Origin: an uncultured Thermoleophilia bacterium
GTDB lineage: Bacteria > Actinomycetota > Thermoleophilia > UBA2241
Length of the DNA stretch: 64,000 nt
Reading direction: 5' to 3'
Assembly (NCBI GenBank): GCA_903927755.1
Contig: CAIYOD010000013.1
Coordinates: 1 to 64,000, forward strand
The notes under the pieces: model-generated
Seen by the model: the letters and a program-made list of their open reading frames with translations, nothing else
Databases searched by the model: none
What the model was told of the DNA's origin: nothing
Shown: one piece after another, positions 25,888-34,572 of the stretch
How positions within the stretch are numbered: the first letter of the stretch is position 1
Layout of the letters: each line of letters begins with the position of its first letter
Program-made: the position numbers and the translations under genes

Positions 25888-26904
25888 CTACGCCACCGGC
25901 TGCTGCTGGGTGACGCAGTGGACGTTGCCGTCGGCCTTGGCGAGTTCGAGCGTCGGGACGGGGACGACGGTCCGCTTGGGGAAGAGTCGCGTGAGCACGT
26001 CGCGCGCCACGTCGTCGGCAGGGTCGCCGAAGGCCGGCATGATGACGGCTCCGTTCGCGACGTAGAAGTTGACGTAGCTGGGTGAGAGCCGGCGCCCCAG
26101 GAACTCAGGGCGCGCCGGCATGGGCAGCTCGACCACCTCGAGCGCGCGGCCGCGAGCATCGGTCGCCGCGCGCAGCCGTGCCAGGTTCTCCTGCACCGCG
26201 GCGTACTGCGAGTCGGCAGGGTCCGCGCAGCCAAGGGCCACCACGACGCCTGGGGCCGCGAAGCAGGCGAGGTTGTCGACGTGGCCGCCGGTGTTGTCGT
26301 GGTCGAGCGCCGAGTTGAGCCAGAGCACCTTCTCGGCGCCGAGGTACTCGCAGAGCAGCCGCTCCGCCTCGTCGCGCTCGAGACCGGGATTGCGGCGGGG
26401 ATCGAGCACCACCTCGGCGGTGGTCAGGACGGTCCCCTCGCCGTCCACGTGCACCGCTCCGCCCTCGAGCACGAGCGGCGCGGCGAAGCGCCTCGTCCCG
26501 AGCAGATCGAGGATCCGTTTGGCCATGGTGCGCGTGCGGCCGTACTCCTCGTAGATGCCGCCGTAGGCGTTGAAGCGCCAGTCGACGCCGCCCAGACCGC
26601 CGCGACCGTCGGTGACGAACGTCGGCGCCGTGTCCCGCGCCCAGGAGTCGTCGCTGGGGACGACGACCACCTCGGCGCCTGCGACGCCGGCGAGCTCGGC
26701 GCGCGTCGCGCCGGCGTCTTCCTTGTTGGCGGTCATCGTCAGCGGCTCGAAGGGGGCGATCGCGCGCGCGACCTCTGCGTACGTCGCGCGCGCCTTCTCG
26801 AGGTCGTCCCAGTTCTCCGGCCGGCATGGCCAGGCCATCCAGCAGCCGGCGTGCGCCGCCCACTCCGCAGGCATGCGGAAGCCGGCCTCACGCGGAGTCT
26901 TCAT
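25888..26904 (-). CDS. aguA: agmatine deiminase
   Basis: A 338-residue agmatine deiminase (peptidyl-arginine deiminase-like fold), converting agmatine to N-carbamoylputrescine and ammonia. Family hallmarks are FRMPAEWAAHAGCWMAWP at the N-terminus, SWARDTAPTFV, GGAVHVDGEGTVL, NTGGHVDNLACF (catalytic His/Asp region) and the C-terminal catalytic cysteine in DGNVHCVTQQ. No N-carbamoylputrescine amidohydrolase gene is adjacent, so the rest of the polyamine route must be elsewhere. The start at ATG 26904 is chosen by family alignment; a GTG at 26934 next to a GGAGGT is an alternative. Confidence 0.92.
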   Translation of the reverse strand: MKTPREAGFRMPAEWAAHAGCWMAWPCRPENWDDLEKARATYAEVARAIAPFEPLTMTANKEDAGATRAELAGVAGAEVVVVPSDDSWARDTAPTFVTDGRGGLGGVDWRFNAYGGIYEEYGRTRTMAKRILDLLGTRRFAAPLVLEGGAVHVDGEGTVLTTAEVVLDPRRNPGLERDEAERLLCEYLGAEKVLWLNSALDHDNTGGHVDNLACFAAPGVVVALGCADPADSQYAAVQENLARLRAATDARGRALEVVELPMPARPEFLGRRLSPSYVNFYVANGAVIMPAFGDPADDVARDVLTRLFPKRTVVPVPTLELAKADGNVHCVTQQQPVA

Positions 26905-27008
26905 GGCTGCTGGCACGCGGTCGTCAGGGTCCACCTCCAGGTCCCCGGCAGCATATCGCAGCGCCGGCGCGGCACGGGGTAGAGTAGCGAGGTCGACCGG
27001 GAGGGACC

Positions 27009-27608
27009 ATGCGCGCCGAACCGCAGCTCCTCAGCGCTCGCTCCGTGCGCTGGCTCGACGCGGGCGTCGTCGTCTGGATCGTCGTCTGGATCGTGCTCGG
27101 CGCTCTCATCTGGCACGACATCGGCGCCCAGGCGCAGCTCAGCGCCGACGTGATCAAGGTCGGCACGGCGGTCAAGGACACGGGCCAGGCGCTCGGGGTC
27201 GTCGGCGGTCTGCCGCTCGTCGGCGGGCAGATCGGCGACTTCGCCGACAGGATCGAGGCGATGGGCGCCGAGGTCGAGGCCAGCGGGCAGGACAGCCGCA
27301 GCAGCATCCGTCGCACGGCGGTGATCGCCGGCCTCGGCGTGGGGATCCTGCCGGCCGCGCTCGTCCTGCTGCTCTATCTGCCGGCGCGAATCCGCTGGAA
27401 GCGCTACGTGGGGGCGATCGCGGGGGCGCTGCCGGGCGCCGCAGGCGACCCGGCATTCGAGCAGTACTTGGCACGCCGGGCCATCGACGCCCTCCCGTGG
27501 GATTCGCTGCGGGCGATCACGCCGGACCCGTGGGGCGACGTCCGGCGCGGCGAGTGCCGGGCGCTCGCCGACGCCGAGCTCGAGCGCGTAGGACTGCGCC
27601 GCCCCTGA
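27009..27608 (+). CDS. conserved membrane protein of unknown function
   Basis: A 199-residue protein with two membrane segments (about 20-37 and 103-125) enclosing an extracytoplasmic region of about 65 residues that could form an amphipathic coil (IKVGTAVKDTGQALGVVGG, QIGDFADRIEAMGAEVEASG). The C-terminal 75 residues are cytosolic and end in LADAELERVGLRRP. The layout resembles actinobacterial proteins of unknown function. The ATG follows GGGAGGGACC. It stands alone between convergent and divergent neighbours. Confidence 0.75.
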   Translation: MRAEPQLLSARSVRWLDAGVVVWIVVWIVLGALIWHDIGAQAQLSADVIKVGTAVKDTGQALGVVGGLPLVGGQIGDFADRIEAMGAEVEASGQDSRSSIRRTAVIAGLGVGILPAALVLLLYLPARIRWKRYVGAIAGALPGAAGDPAFEQYLARRAIDALPWDSLRAITPDPWGDVRRGECRALADAELERVGLRRP

Positions 27609-27609
27609 T

Positions 27610-27641
27610 CGGGCGGGCGCTCTGCCCCTGTCGCCCGCCCG
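27610..27641. terminator. stem-loop between convergent genes
   Basis: CGGGCGGGCG pairs perfectly with CGCCCGCCCG across a 12-nt loop, filling the whole gap between two convergent stop codons. Confidence 0.75.
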
Positions 27642-28940
27642 CTACCGCACCGTCAGGCGATTGCTGCCGAGCGGCGCCCGGGCGGCGTTGCCGCTCAGGT
27701 CACGCGCCTCCACCACGTAGCGGTACACGCCGCGCGCCAGCTTGCAGGTGAAGTGCACGCGGCGCTCGGGGCCGGTGCCTTTGAGGCCGAGCGTCAGGGT
27801 CTTCTTGAGCGCGCCCGCGCGCGAGCGGATGCGGATCGCCACCGTGGCGCTCGCGGAACCTTCGTCGGTCACGCGGTAGTACAGGGTGGCCCGCTGGCCC
27901 TTGCGGACCGAGGCCGGGTGCGGCGCGAACGTCCTCGGCCCCACGGTGTCGCCGCCGCCGTTGCCGGCCCACGCGTTGTACGCTGCGTTGAGGAGCGGGA
28001 CGAACTCGGCCGTGGCCTTCTGGTCGCCGGTGGCGTTCGGGTGGCTGTCTCCGCCGCTCGGGTAGGCGAGGCGGTCGGCGCCGTCGTCGGTCTTGTGCTG
28101 GACCGCGCCGTTCCAGACGCGATGGTGGTTGCCCCCTACGCTTCCCAGGTCGCTGGCGCCGCCCGGGGCGCTGCTGCTCAGCACGTTGTAGAAGTCGAAG
28201 ACGAGCACGTTGCCCGCGGTGTAGCCGGCGTCCTGCAGCCAGTGGTCGACGAGCCAGCTCGCGAGCGCACGGCCGCCGGGAGTGTCCGAGCCCGCCACCG
28301 GAGGCGCCACGACGGCGACGAACAGTTTCTCGGGATGGGCGCCGAAGTAGGGGAGCAGGTCGACGTAGATGCCCTTGGCGTTGGCGACCGTGAAGTCGTC
28401 GCCACCCCACGACTGACCCTTCATCGGGTTGTCGGCGATCGCCGGCACCGGCGAGTTCGGCCCGTTCAGCTGCGAGTTGGGGAAGCAGCTCTTGAACATG
28501 ATGATCTCGTTGGCACCGCCGGGGTCGCCGGCCAGGCGTGAGTAGCTGGAGTGCTGGCCGTTCTCGGCGTAGAGGGCCGTCAGGTACGTGGCCGACGATG
28601 AGCCGCGGAACCAGGTCCACCAGTGACCGATGTCGGTGCTGTCGCCGATCGAGCCCGGGCCCCAGTCGTAGTTGGTGTCGCTGACGAAGTAGTTGTTGTC
28701 GCGCAGGGCGATGCCGAGTCCGCCGTGACCGTCCTCCAGCCAGGCCTGGCCTGTGGAGTGATGGATGAAGACGAGCTTGACGGGAGAGGCCGGCGGCGCC
28801 GTGTTCACGGCCGCGCCCGCCGGGAGCGGGCGCGCGGCAACCACGGCCAGCACCGCGGCGACGGCGAGGCAGACACCGAGCAGGCGCGTGATCCGCAGTC
28901 GCGAGAGGCCGGCGCCGGCGCCGGCGGATGGATGGCTCAT
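27642..28940 (-). CDS. secreted protein with SGNH-like features and C-terminal Ig-like domain
   Basis: A 432-residue secreted protein: signal peptide (ITRLLGVCLAVAAVLAVVAARPLPAGA), a central domain of about 280 residues beginning KLVFIHHSTGQAWLEDGHGGLGIALRDNNYFVSDTNYDWG, and a C-terminal beta-rich domain (ASVRKGQRATLYYRVTDEGSASATVAIRIRS) of the FlgD/Ig type. The IHHSTG opening and the later SGGDSHPNATGDQKA segment suggest a remote SGNH-hydrolase-like enzyme, but the classical GDS motif is absent. I do not recognise a named family. The start follows AGGAGGAGTC. Confidence 0.7.
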   Translation of the reverse strand: MSHPSAGAGAGLSRLRITRLLGVCLAVAAVLAVVAARPLPAGAAVNTAPPASPVKLVFIHHSTGQAWLEDGHGGLGIALRDNNYFVSDTNYDWGPGSIGDSTDIGHWWTWFRGSSSATYLTALYAENGQHSSYSRLAGDPGGANEIIMFKSCFPNSQLNGPNSPVPAIADNPMKGQSWGGDDFTVANAKGIYVDLLPYFGAHPEKLFVAVVAPPVAGSDTPGGRALASWLVDHWLQDAGYTAGNVLVFDFYNVLSSSAPGGASDLGSVGGNHHRVWNGAVQHKTDDGADRLAYPSGGDSHPNATGDQKATAEFVPLLNAAYNAWAGNGGGDTVGPRTFAPHPASVRKGQRATLYYRVTDEGSASATVAIRIRSRAGALKKTLTLGLKGTGPERRVHFTCKLARGVYRYVVEARDLSGNAARAPLGSNRLTVR

Positions 28941-29146
28941 GACTCCTCCTGGTCGCGGGGTCGCATGAGCTTAGAACGGCCGAAGCGGGAGGACCATGAG
29001 GCCGGACCGGCCATATCCGTCGTCCGGCCCGGCAACGCGGCACGCCGCGGGGGCACCGATGGGCGCCCCACCGATGCGTCTGCGAGGCCCCGTATCGCCC
29101 GCCGTCCGATAGGAGGGTCCTCCCATCGGATGGTAGAGTCATCCGC

Positions 29147-31069
29147 ATGAACGAAGCCGGCAGGAGCAGCGGGACGCCCCGAGTCACCTCCCGGGCGCAG
29201 CGGCTGCTGCTCGCGCTCGTCGTGTTCGTCGTCGCGGCCGCCGGAGCGGCCGCTCTGGCGGCCGGCCCCGCGGCGGCCAAGGACTTCTCGATCGCCAGCG
29301 TTGCCGTCGACGCGCAGGTCATGCCCAATGGCGACGTGCGCATCACCGACACGCGGACCCTCGACTTCTCCGGCGTCTTCCACTTCGTGTACTGGGACCT
29401 CTCGACCGAAGGCGCCGACGCCATCAAGGTCCTCGGGGCGACAGGGCCGTCGACGTCCGACCCCGCGACCACTGTGCCGTACAGCCTCTCGGACTACGCG
29501 ATCGTCGGGATGGCGAGCGGGACGTTCGATACGTACGCCGTCGAGGACCGCGGCGGCGTCGTCCGCGTCCAGCTCAACTTCGAGGTCGGCGACACGACCG
29601 CGACCTTCAGCGTGCGCTACGTCGCCAAGGGCGCCGCCAGGCGCTTCACCGATACCGCCGAGCTCTATTGGCAGTTCGTCGGCGCCGACACCGCGGTCGA
29701 GGCGCAGAACGTGAGCGTCACCGTGCGCCTTCCGGAGGGCGTGACCCGCGACCAGGTGCGCGCCTGGGCTCACGGGCCCCTGTGGGGCACGGTGACCATC
29801 GAGCCGGACGCCAGCGTGCTGATGAAGGTCGACCCGCTGCCGGCGTACACGTTCGTCGAGGGCCGCATCCTGTTCCCGGCGGCCGCTCTGAGCAAGGCGC
29901 CCGAGCAGCCGGCAGCCAGGCTGGCCGAGGTGCTGGCCGAGGAGAAGAAGCTCGCCGACGAGGCCAACCGCTCGCGCACCTGGGCGCGTATCAAGGTCGG
30001 CCTGTGGGGGATCCTCGGCGTCGGGGTGCCGGTCATCGCTCTGGTCCTCGTCTTCGTGCTGTACTTCCGCTATGGCCGCGAGCCGAAGACCCAGTTCCAG
30101 GCGCAGTACCTGCGCGACATCCCGGAGCCGCAGCTGCCGCCGGCGCTCGTCGCCTTCATCTGGCGCATGGGCAGCGTGGGCAGTGGCGACGTCACCGCCA
30201 CCCTGCTCGATCTCGTCAACCGCAAGGTCATCGACCTCGAGCGGGTCACCGTCCAGAAGGACAAGCTGTTCGGGCCCGACGAGACGACGACGTACAAGCT
30301 GACGCTCCACGACGAGCGTCTCGAGGAGCTGCTCGACCACGAGCGGCAGCTCTGCAAGTTCCTCTTCCACCAGATCGCCGACGGCAACGAGCTGGTCCTG
30401 AGCGAGCTCAAGGACCTGGCCAAGACGCACCGCACCGCCTTCGCCAAGGGCTTCCAGACGTGGAAGAGCAAGGTGGAGAAGGAGGGTGCGAAGCGCGGTT
30501 TCCTCGACCCGAAGGCCGACAGGATGGCCTTCGGGGCGTCGGCATTCGCCTTCGTCGCCATCGTCGCCGCGGGTGCGGCCGCGGTCTTCAGCGGCTTCTG
30601 GTGGTTCTTCCTTGGCATCCCGGTCGGCCTCGTGCTGATCTACGTCGCGCGCGCCGTCAAGCGCCGCTCGCAGGAGGCCGCGGAGCTGCACGCCCAGTAC
30701 GCGGCCCTCGAGCGGTACCTCAAGGATTTCGGCCGCCTCGACGAGAAGCCGCCGGACGCGATCGTGCTGTGGGAGCAGTTCCTCATCTTCGCCGTGGTGT
30801 TCGGCATCGCCGACCAGGTCGCCAAGGCGATGACCGTCAAGATCCCGGAGGTCGTCAACGACCCGGGCTTCCGCACGCCGTACATCCTCTGGTGGGGGAT
30901 GCCTGGCGGCGGGGGCGGGCTCTCCGCTTTCAATGAGATGCACCAGAGCTTCAGCCAGGCCGTCTCGGTGGCGACATCCTCGTCGTCCTCGGGGTCCGGA
31001 GGCGGCGGCGGATTCTCTGGCGGAGGAGGCGGCGGCGGCGGCGGCGGCGGAGGCTTCGGCGCCGGCTGA
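29147..31069 (+). CDS. DUF2207 domain membrane protein
   Basis: A 640-residue predicted membrane protein of the DUF2207 type: signal peptide, an extracytoplasmic beta-rich domain of about 200 residues (DFSIASVAVDAQVMPNGDVRITDTRTLDF, a typical opening), one membrane segment near 285-305, a cytosolic region of about 150 residues with a winged-helix-like part (GDVTATLLDLVNRKVIDLERV), two further membrane segments near 465-505, and a final cytosolic part. The C-terminus is a run of glycines (GGGFSGGGGGGGGGGGGFGAG), a usual end for this family. The function is unknown. No strong ribosome binding site is visible. Confidence 0.85.
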   Translation: MNEAGRSSGTPRVTSRAQRLLLALVVFVVAAAGAAALAAGPAAAKDFSIASVAVDAQVMPNGDVRITDTRTLDFSGVFHFVYWDLSTEGADAIKVLGATGPSTSDPATTVPYSLSDYAIVGMASGTFDTYAVEDRGGVVRVQLNFEVGDTTATFSVRYVAKGAARRFTDTAELYWQFVGADTAVEAQNVSVTVRLPEGVTRDQVRAWAHGPLWGTVTIEPDASVLMKVDPLPAYTFVEGRILFPAAALSKAPEQPAARLAEVLAEEKKLADEANRSRTWARIKVGLWGILGVGVPVIALVLVFVLYFRYGREPKTQFQAQYLRDIPEPQLPPALVAFIWRMGSVGSGDVTATLLDLVNRKVIDLERVTVQKDKLFGPDETTTYKLTLHDERLEELLDHERQLCKFLFHQIADGNELVLSELKDLAKTHRTAFAKGFQTWKSKVEKEGAKRGFLDPKADRMAFGASAFAFVAIVAAGAAAVFSGFWWFFLGIPVGLVLIYVARAVKRRSQEAAELHAQYAALERYLKDFGRLDEKPPDAIVLWEQFLIFAVVFGIADQVAKAMTVKIPEVVNDPGFRTPYILWWGMPGGGGGLSAFNEMHQSFSQAVSVATSSSSSGSGGGGGFSGGGGGGGGGGGGFGAG

Positions 31070-31234
31070 CGCTCCGCCTGGGCGCCGCCGGGACCTACCC
31101 GTCCCGCGCGCCCAGAGGTTTACACCTCTTCTGTAGTGTTTACTCGCCTCTCCTCGAGGGAAAGAGCGTCGCGGAAGCGAGCATCGCCCCCATGGCTCCG
31201 GAAGGCTCACGGGGAGTGCACGAGGAGGGTCATC

Positions 31235-31663
31235 ATGGCGCGTCCCAACCCTGCCGAGTTCGGCGAGAAATATCGAAGGGTCCAGAAGGCAGCCGAGGCA
31301 GCGCTGAGCGCCGACCGCCATCACTTCGACTTCACCGGTGAGGTAGCGCCCGGCGTCCGGCTCGTCCTCAGCGAGGCAGGCGACAGGCCGCTGGCGTTCT
31401 CGCTCTGGAGTCTCCCGCAGGACATCGCCGAGCTGTGCAGCGACGCGAGCGTGCCGGCGACGGCTGCGCTGCTCGCGATCGACGCCCAGCAGGCCCGGGC
31501 GGCCGCGGTCGCGGGCCTCCGCGTCGATCTGACGCAGTTCACGCGCAGCCAGTCTCGCCCCGACGTCTACTACACGCTCTTCGACCATGCGAGCCGGCGC
31601 CAGATCCACACGGTGCTGCACCGGCTCGTGCCGTCCCTGGGAACCCACACAGCCGCCGCCTGA
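31235..31663 (+). CDS. hypothetical cytosolic protein
   Basis: A 142-residue protein without signal peptide or membrane segment. It contains an N-terminal helix (PAEFGEKYRRVQKAAEAALSAD), beta-rich middle and a basic C-terminus (DHASRRQIHTVLHRLVPSLG). I recognise no family. The start at 31235 has GAGGAGGGTCATC upstream and replaces the 31136 start in the ORF track. It precedes a strong terminator, so it forms its own transcription unit. Confidence 0.6.
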   Translation: MARPNPAEFGEKYRRVQKAAEAALSADRHHFDFTGEVAPGVRLVLSEAGDRPLAFSLWSLPQDIAELCSDASVPATAALLAIDAQQARAAAVAGLRVDLTQFTRSQSRPDVYYTLFDHASRRQIHTVLHRLVPSLGTHTAAA

Positions 31664-31729
31664 CTCTGCTGCCCTCCATCATCGGTCTCAGGACCGTGTC
31701 ACAGTCTTCGACCTGCCTTCCGGCAGCCA

Positions 31730-31766
31730 GGCGGCCGCGCCCCGCGAGAGCGGGCGCGCGGCCGCC
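31730..31766. terminator. long stem-loop before the rubrerythrin genes
   Basis: GGCGGCCGCGC-CCCGC pairs with GCGGG-CGCGCGGCCGCC around a GAGA loop, with a single bulged base. It lies in the 261-bp gap after the hypothetical gene and before the rubrerythrin pair. Confidence 0.75.
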
Positions 31767-31924
31767 AAGCGCTTCACCTGCGGCCGCCCAGGGCTGCCTC
31801 ACGTCACCAAACGGCGACCGCCGTAACCACTGCTAGCATAGGGGTCCGCTCTACCGACCCACAGGGAACCGGGCGCGCCGCATCCGCCGGCCGCGCCTCC
31901 GTCAACAAGGAGGAGCACCAGAAG

Positions 31925-32470
31925 ATGGCCGAACCTTTCAAGAACACGCCGCCCGCACCAGAGGCGAAGGGCGAGATGACTGCCGCGAACATCGCCGCCG
32001 CGCTGGCCGGTGAGAGCCAGGCGTCGCAGAAGTACCTCGCGTTCGCCGACGTCGCCGAGGCAGAGGGCTATCCGAACGTCTCTCGCCTGTTCCGCGCCGT
32101 GGCCTACGCCGAGAGCACGCATGCACGCAACCACCTGAGCGTGCTCGGCGCCATCGGCACCACCGAAGAGAACCTCAAGGCCGCCTGGGGCGGCGAGACG
32201 TTCGAGATCGACGAGATGTATGCGGCCTACGACGCGGTCGCGAAGCTGCAGGAGAACAAGAGCGCGCAGACCAGCATCCGTTACGCCCTCACGGCCGAGA
32301 AGGACCACCAGGCCATCTACGACGCCGTGAGCAAGGGCGTCGCGGGCAAGCAGGACTGCGGCACCGACGCCGTGCGCGTCTGCCCCATCTGTGGCCACAC
32401 CGTCATCGGCGACGCGCCGGACGAGTGCCCCGTGTGTGGCACCGCCGGCTCGTACTTCAAGGAGTTCTGA
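31925..32470 (+). CDS. rubrerythrin (first of a tandem pair)
   Basis: A 181-residue non-haem iron protein that reduces hydrogen peroxide in anaerobes and microaerophiles. The ferritin-like diiron domain covers residues about 17-140, with iron ligands in LAGESQASQKY, FRAVAYAESTHARNHL and the later ALTAEKDHQAIY. A rubredoxin-type FeS4 centre closes the protein (CPICGHTVIGDAPDECPVCG). The start has AAGGAGGAGCACCAGAAG upstream. It is followed after one base by a paralogue, so the two are co-translated. Electron donors would be a rubredoxin or flavodoxin, such as the flavodoxin at the window start, though that link is only inferred. Confidence 0.93.
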   Translation: MAEPFKNTPPAPEAKGEMTAANIAAALAGESQASQKYLAFADVAEAEGYPNVSRLFRAVAYAESTHARNHLSVLGAIGTTEENLKAAWGGETFEIDEMYAAYDAVAKLQENKSAQTSIRYALTAEKDHQAIYDAVSKGVAGKQDCGTDAVRVCPICGHTVIGDAPDECPVCGTAGSYFKEF

Positions 32471-32471
32471 G

Positions 32472-33017
32472 ATGGACGAAGCCCTCGAGAAGCGCCTCCC
32501 CAAGCCGGAAGAGCTCAGCGCGATGACGAAGGAGAGCCTCGCGGCTGCCTTCGCCGGCGAGAGCCAGGCGGCCGAGAAGTACCTCGTCTGGGCCGAGCAG
32601 GCCGAGGACGAAGGCTATCCCAACGTGGCCAAGCTCTTCCGCGCCATCTCATTCGCCGAGTCGCGGCACGCGCGCAACCACCTGCGCGTGATGGGCGGCA
32701 TCAGCAGCACGGCAGACAACCTCGCCGCGGCGTTCGGCGGCGAGAGCTTCGAGGTCGACGAGATGTACCCGGCCTACCACGAGATCGCCAAGCTCCAGGG
32801 CAACAACCAGGCCGTGCGCAGCATCAACTACGCGCTCAGGTCCGAGGTGGACCACAAGGGCCAGTACACGGCCGCCCGCGAGCAGGTCGTCGCCGGCAAG
32901 GACATCGCCGACGGGCCCGTGAACGTGTGCCTCGCCTGTGGCCACACGATCATCGGCGACGCGCCGGACAAGTGCCCCTACTGCGGCGCGACGCCGGAGC
33001 TGTACAAGACCTTCTGA
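32472..33017 (+). CDS. rubrerythrin (second of a tandem pair)
   Basis: A 181-residue paralogue of the preceding protein with the same domain order: diiron ferritin-like domain (FAGESQAAEKYLVWAEQAEDEGYPNVAKLFRAISFAESRHARNHL) and rubredoxin-like C-terminus (CLACGHTIIGDAPDKCPYCGA). The ATG at 32472 begins one base after the upstream stop (TGAGATG), with the ribosome binding site inside the preceding gene. The longer ORF-track start at 32391 overlaps the first rubrerythrin and is not used. The N-terminal 20 residues differ from the first copy while the metal sites are kept. Confidence 0.92.
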   Translation: MDEALEKRLPKPEELSAMTKESLAAAFAGESQAAEKYLVWAEQAEDEGYPNVAKLFRAISFAESRHARNHLRVMGGISSTADNLAAAFGGESFEVDEMYPAYHEIAKLQGNNQAVRSINYALRSEVDHKGQYTAAREQVVAGKDIADGPVNVCLACGHTIIGDAPDKCPYCGATPELYKTF

Positions 33018-33043
33018 GTCTCGGGAAGAGACCGCGCGACCCC

Positions 33044-33083
33044 GGACGGGGCCGGCCCGCCGTAGCGGCGGCCGGCCCCGTCC
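33044..33083. terminator. terminator of the rubrerythrin operon
   Basis: GGACGGGGCCGGC pairs perfectly with GCCGGCCCCGTCC, with extra pairing possible in the 14-nt loop, and is followed by GTCCCTTC. It also faces the convergent lipoprotein gene. Confidence 0.8.
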
Positions 33084-33112
33084 GTCCCTTCACAATGAGG
33101 CGGAGCTCTGTG

Positions 33113-33841
33113 TCAGCCCGCGGGCGACGCCGACGCCGAGGCGCTCAGGGTCGAGGGGTCGTAGCCGACGGCGTACTGCACTCCGAGCAGCTTGGAGCGC
33201 TCGAGGATCCATGCCGCCCAGAGCTGCTGCTGCTTGGCCGAGAGCAGCGTCTGCTTGATGGTCGTCTTGGCCTTCGCCAGCGTGGCCGTCTTCTTCGACT
33301 TGGCGAGCTGCGTCTTGTGCGCATCCCAGTACGCCTGGATCTCCGCGTCGCTGATCGCCGCCTTCTTGGTGACGACCTCGGCGGCGCGGGACGACAGCGT
33401 CTGGCTGCGGATCGAGCGCTTGAGCAGGTCCAGGGTCATGCCCTGCTCCTTGAGCAACTCCTGGACCTTCGTCTCGCCGCCGTAGGCCTGCTGCAGCTGC
33501 GCTATCTGGTCGCTCACTTCCTTGTCGGTGACCTGGACGCCCAGCTCCTTGGCGCTCTGCGCGACGATCTGCTCCTCCACCAGATACTTGACGATCTGGC
33601 CCGTGTAATGGTCGTAGCTGTCGCTGCCCTCCTTGGGAACGGCCATCCCCTGGGCCTCCATCTGCGTCCGGGCCTGATCCATCAGCTGCTGGAAGTCGGT
33701 CTTGGTCACCGTGGCATCGCCGACGGTCGCGACGGCGTCGCTCGGCACGCTGCTGCCACCGCAACCGGCGGCGACGAGCCCTGCGGCGGCGATGCCCAGG
33801 AGCGCCACAGCGGCGATCAGGACGGTGGTGACGCGTCTCAT
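33113..33841 (-). CDS. SurA N-terminal-like lipoprotein (chaperone without PPIase domain)
   Basis: A 242-residue predicted lipoprotein: signal peptide with lipobox (GLVAAGCGGSS) and a SurA/PrsA/trigger-factor-like helical domain, starting VATVGDATVTKTDFQQLMDQA and running to about residue 220. The expected parvulin PPIase insert is missing, so it is likely a chaperone-only form acting outside the membrane. A Lys-rich helix (AKSKKTATLAKAKTTIKQTLLSAKQQ) ends the domain. The start at ATG 33841 has GAGAGGATCACGTAT upstream; the 33901 start is not convincing. Confidence 0.8.
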   Translation of the reverse strand: MRRVTTVLIAAVALLGIAAAGLVAAGCGGSSVPSDAVATVGDATVTKTDFQQLMDQARTQMEAQGMAVPKEGSDSYDHYTGQIVKYLVEEQIVAQSAKELGVQVTDKEVSDQIAQLQQAYGGETKVQELLKEQGMTLDLLKRSIRSQTLSSRAAEVVTKKAAISDAEIQAYWDAHKTQLAKSKKTATLAKAKTTIKQTLLSAKQQQLWAAWILERSKLLGVQYAVGYDPSTLSASASASPAG

Positions 33842-34087
33842 ATACGTGATCCTCTCTCGGGTTGCTGCGCTCGGGTGGCGGCCGGCGGGGAACGCGCACA
33901 CGGCTGCGCTCCAACGCTATCCGGCCAGACTGAGTGTGTCCTGAGCCCGGCCTGAGAGCAACCTGAGCGCTTTCGTCGCGCCTTGTCGCGAGCGCTCACA
34001 GCCAGGATTCAGGCTCAGCACAGGTCACCCAAAGGGGCGGGTGGCAGACTGCCCCCAGAGACTCGGTGAGCGAATGGAGGGAGGCGG

Positions 34088-34441
34088 GTGATGCGCAGAG
34101 CGATCGTCGTCATGGCCGTCGTCGCGGCCCCCGCCACCCTCTTCGCCACGAGCGCCACGAGCGCCGCCGTGGGCCGGCCTGCCCCGCCGTCCGCGTCCGG
34201 CGCTCCGGCCGCCGTGCCCGCAACCGCCGTCGCCCCGGCCGACGTCACCAGGAAGGCGCGCCCGGCCGTCGCACCGACCGAGTCCCAGCGCGGCACGGGG
34301 CTGCGAGCAGACGACGCCGCCACGCCGCCGTCCTTGGGGACGGCGCCGGCGATGTCCGCGAGCCCGCAACTCAGCCGCACGACCGGTGGCGCCCGCGCCG
34401 TCGCTCGCGCGATGCCGGGGGCGAGAGCGCCACCGGCCTGA
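34088..34441 (+). CDS. small secreted low-complexity protein
   Basis: A 117-residue reading frame with a signal-peptide-like N-terminus (RRAIVVMAVVAAPATLFATSATSAA) followed by an Ala/Pro/Thr-rich region without recognisable fold. GGAGGGAGGCGG precedes tandem starts GTG-ATG at 34088 and 34091, and a clear terminator follows 30 bp after the stop, which together favour a real gene. No family or function can be proposed. Confidence 0.45.
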   Translation: MMRRAIVVMAVVAAPATLFATSATSAAVGRPAPPSASGAPAAVPATAVAPADVTRKARPAVAPTESQRGTGLRADDAATPPSLGTAPAMSASPQLSRTTGGARAVARAMPGARAPPA

Positions 34442-34470
34442 CGACGACGGACGACTGCGTGCGCCCAGGC

Positions 34471-34511
34471 GGCGCGGGGCCCTGATCGGGCGAGGCCCCG
34501 CGCCTTCCTTT
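34471..34511 (+). terminator. intrinsic terminator
   Basis: GGCGCGGGGCC pairs with GGCCCCGCGCC across a 12-nt loop and is followed by TTCCTTT, the best T-rich tail of any hairpin in this window. Confidence 0.8.
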
Positions 34512-34572
34512 GATACACTTCCTCCTGCTCTCGCGCGGGCGCAGCCCGCGTCACCGTCAGGAGGTTCCCGTC

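Noticed and set aside
25832-26065. 77-codon frame with AAGGAGAGGGG before a GTG, antisense to agmatine deiminase
   Set aside because: The start signal is good, but the protein is a low-complexity antisense shadow of the deiminase C-terminus and lacks any family feature.
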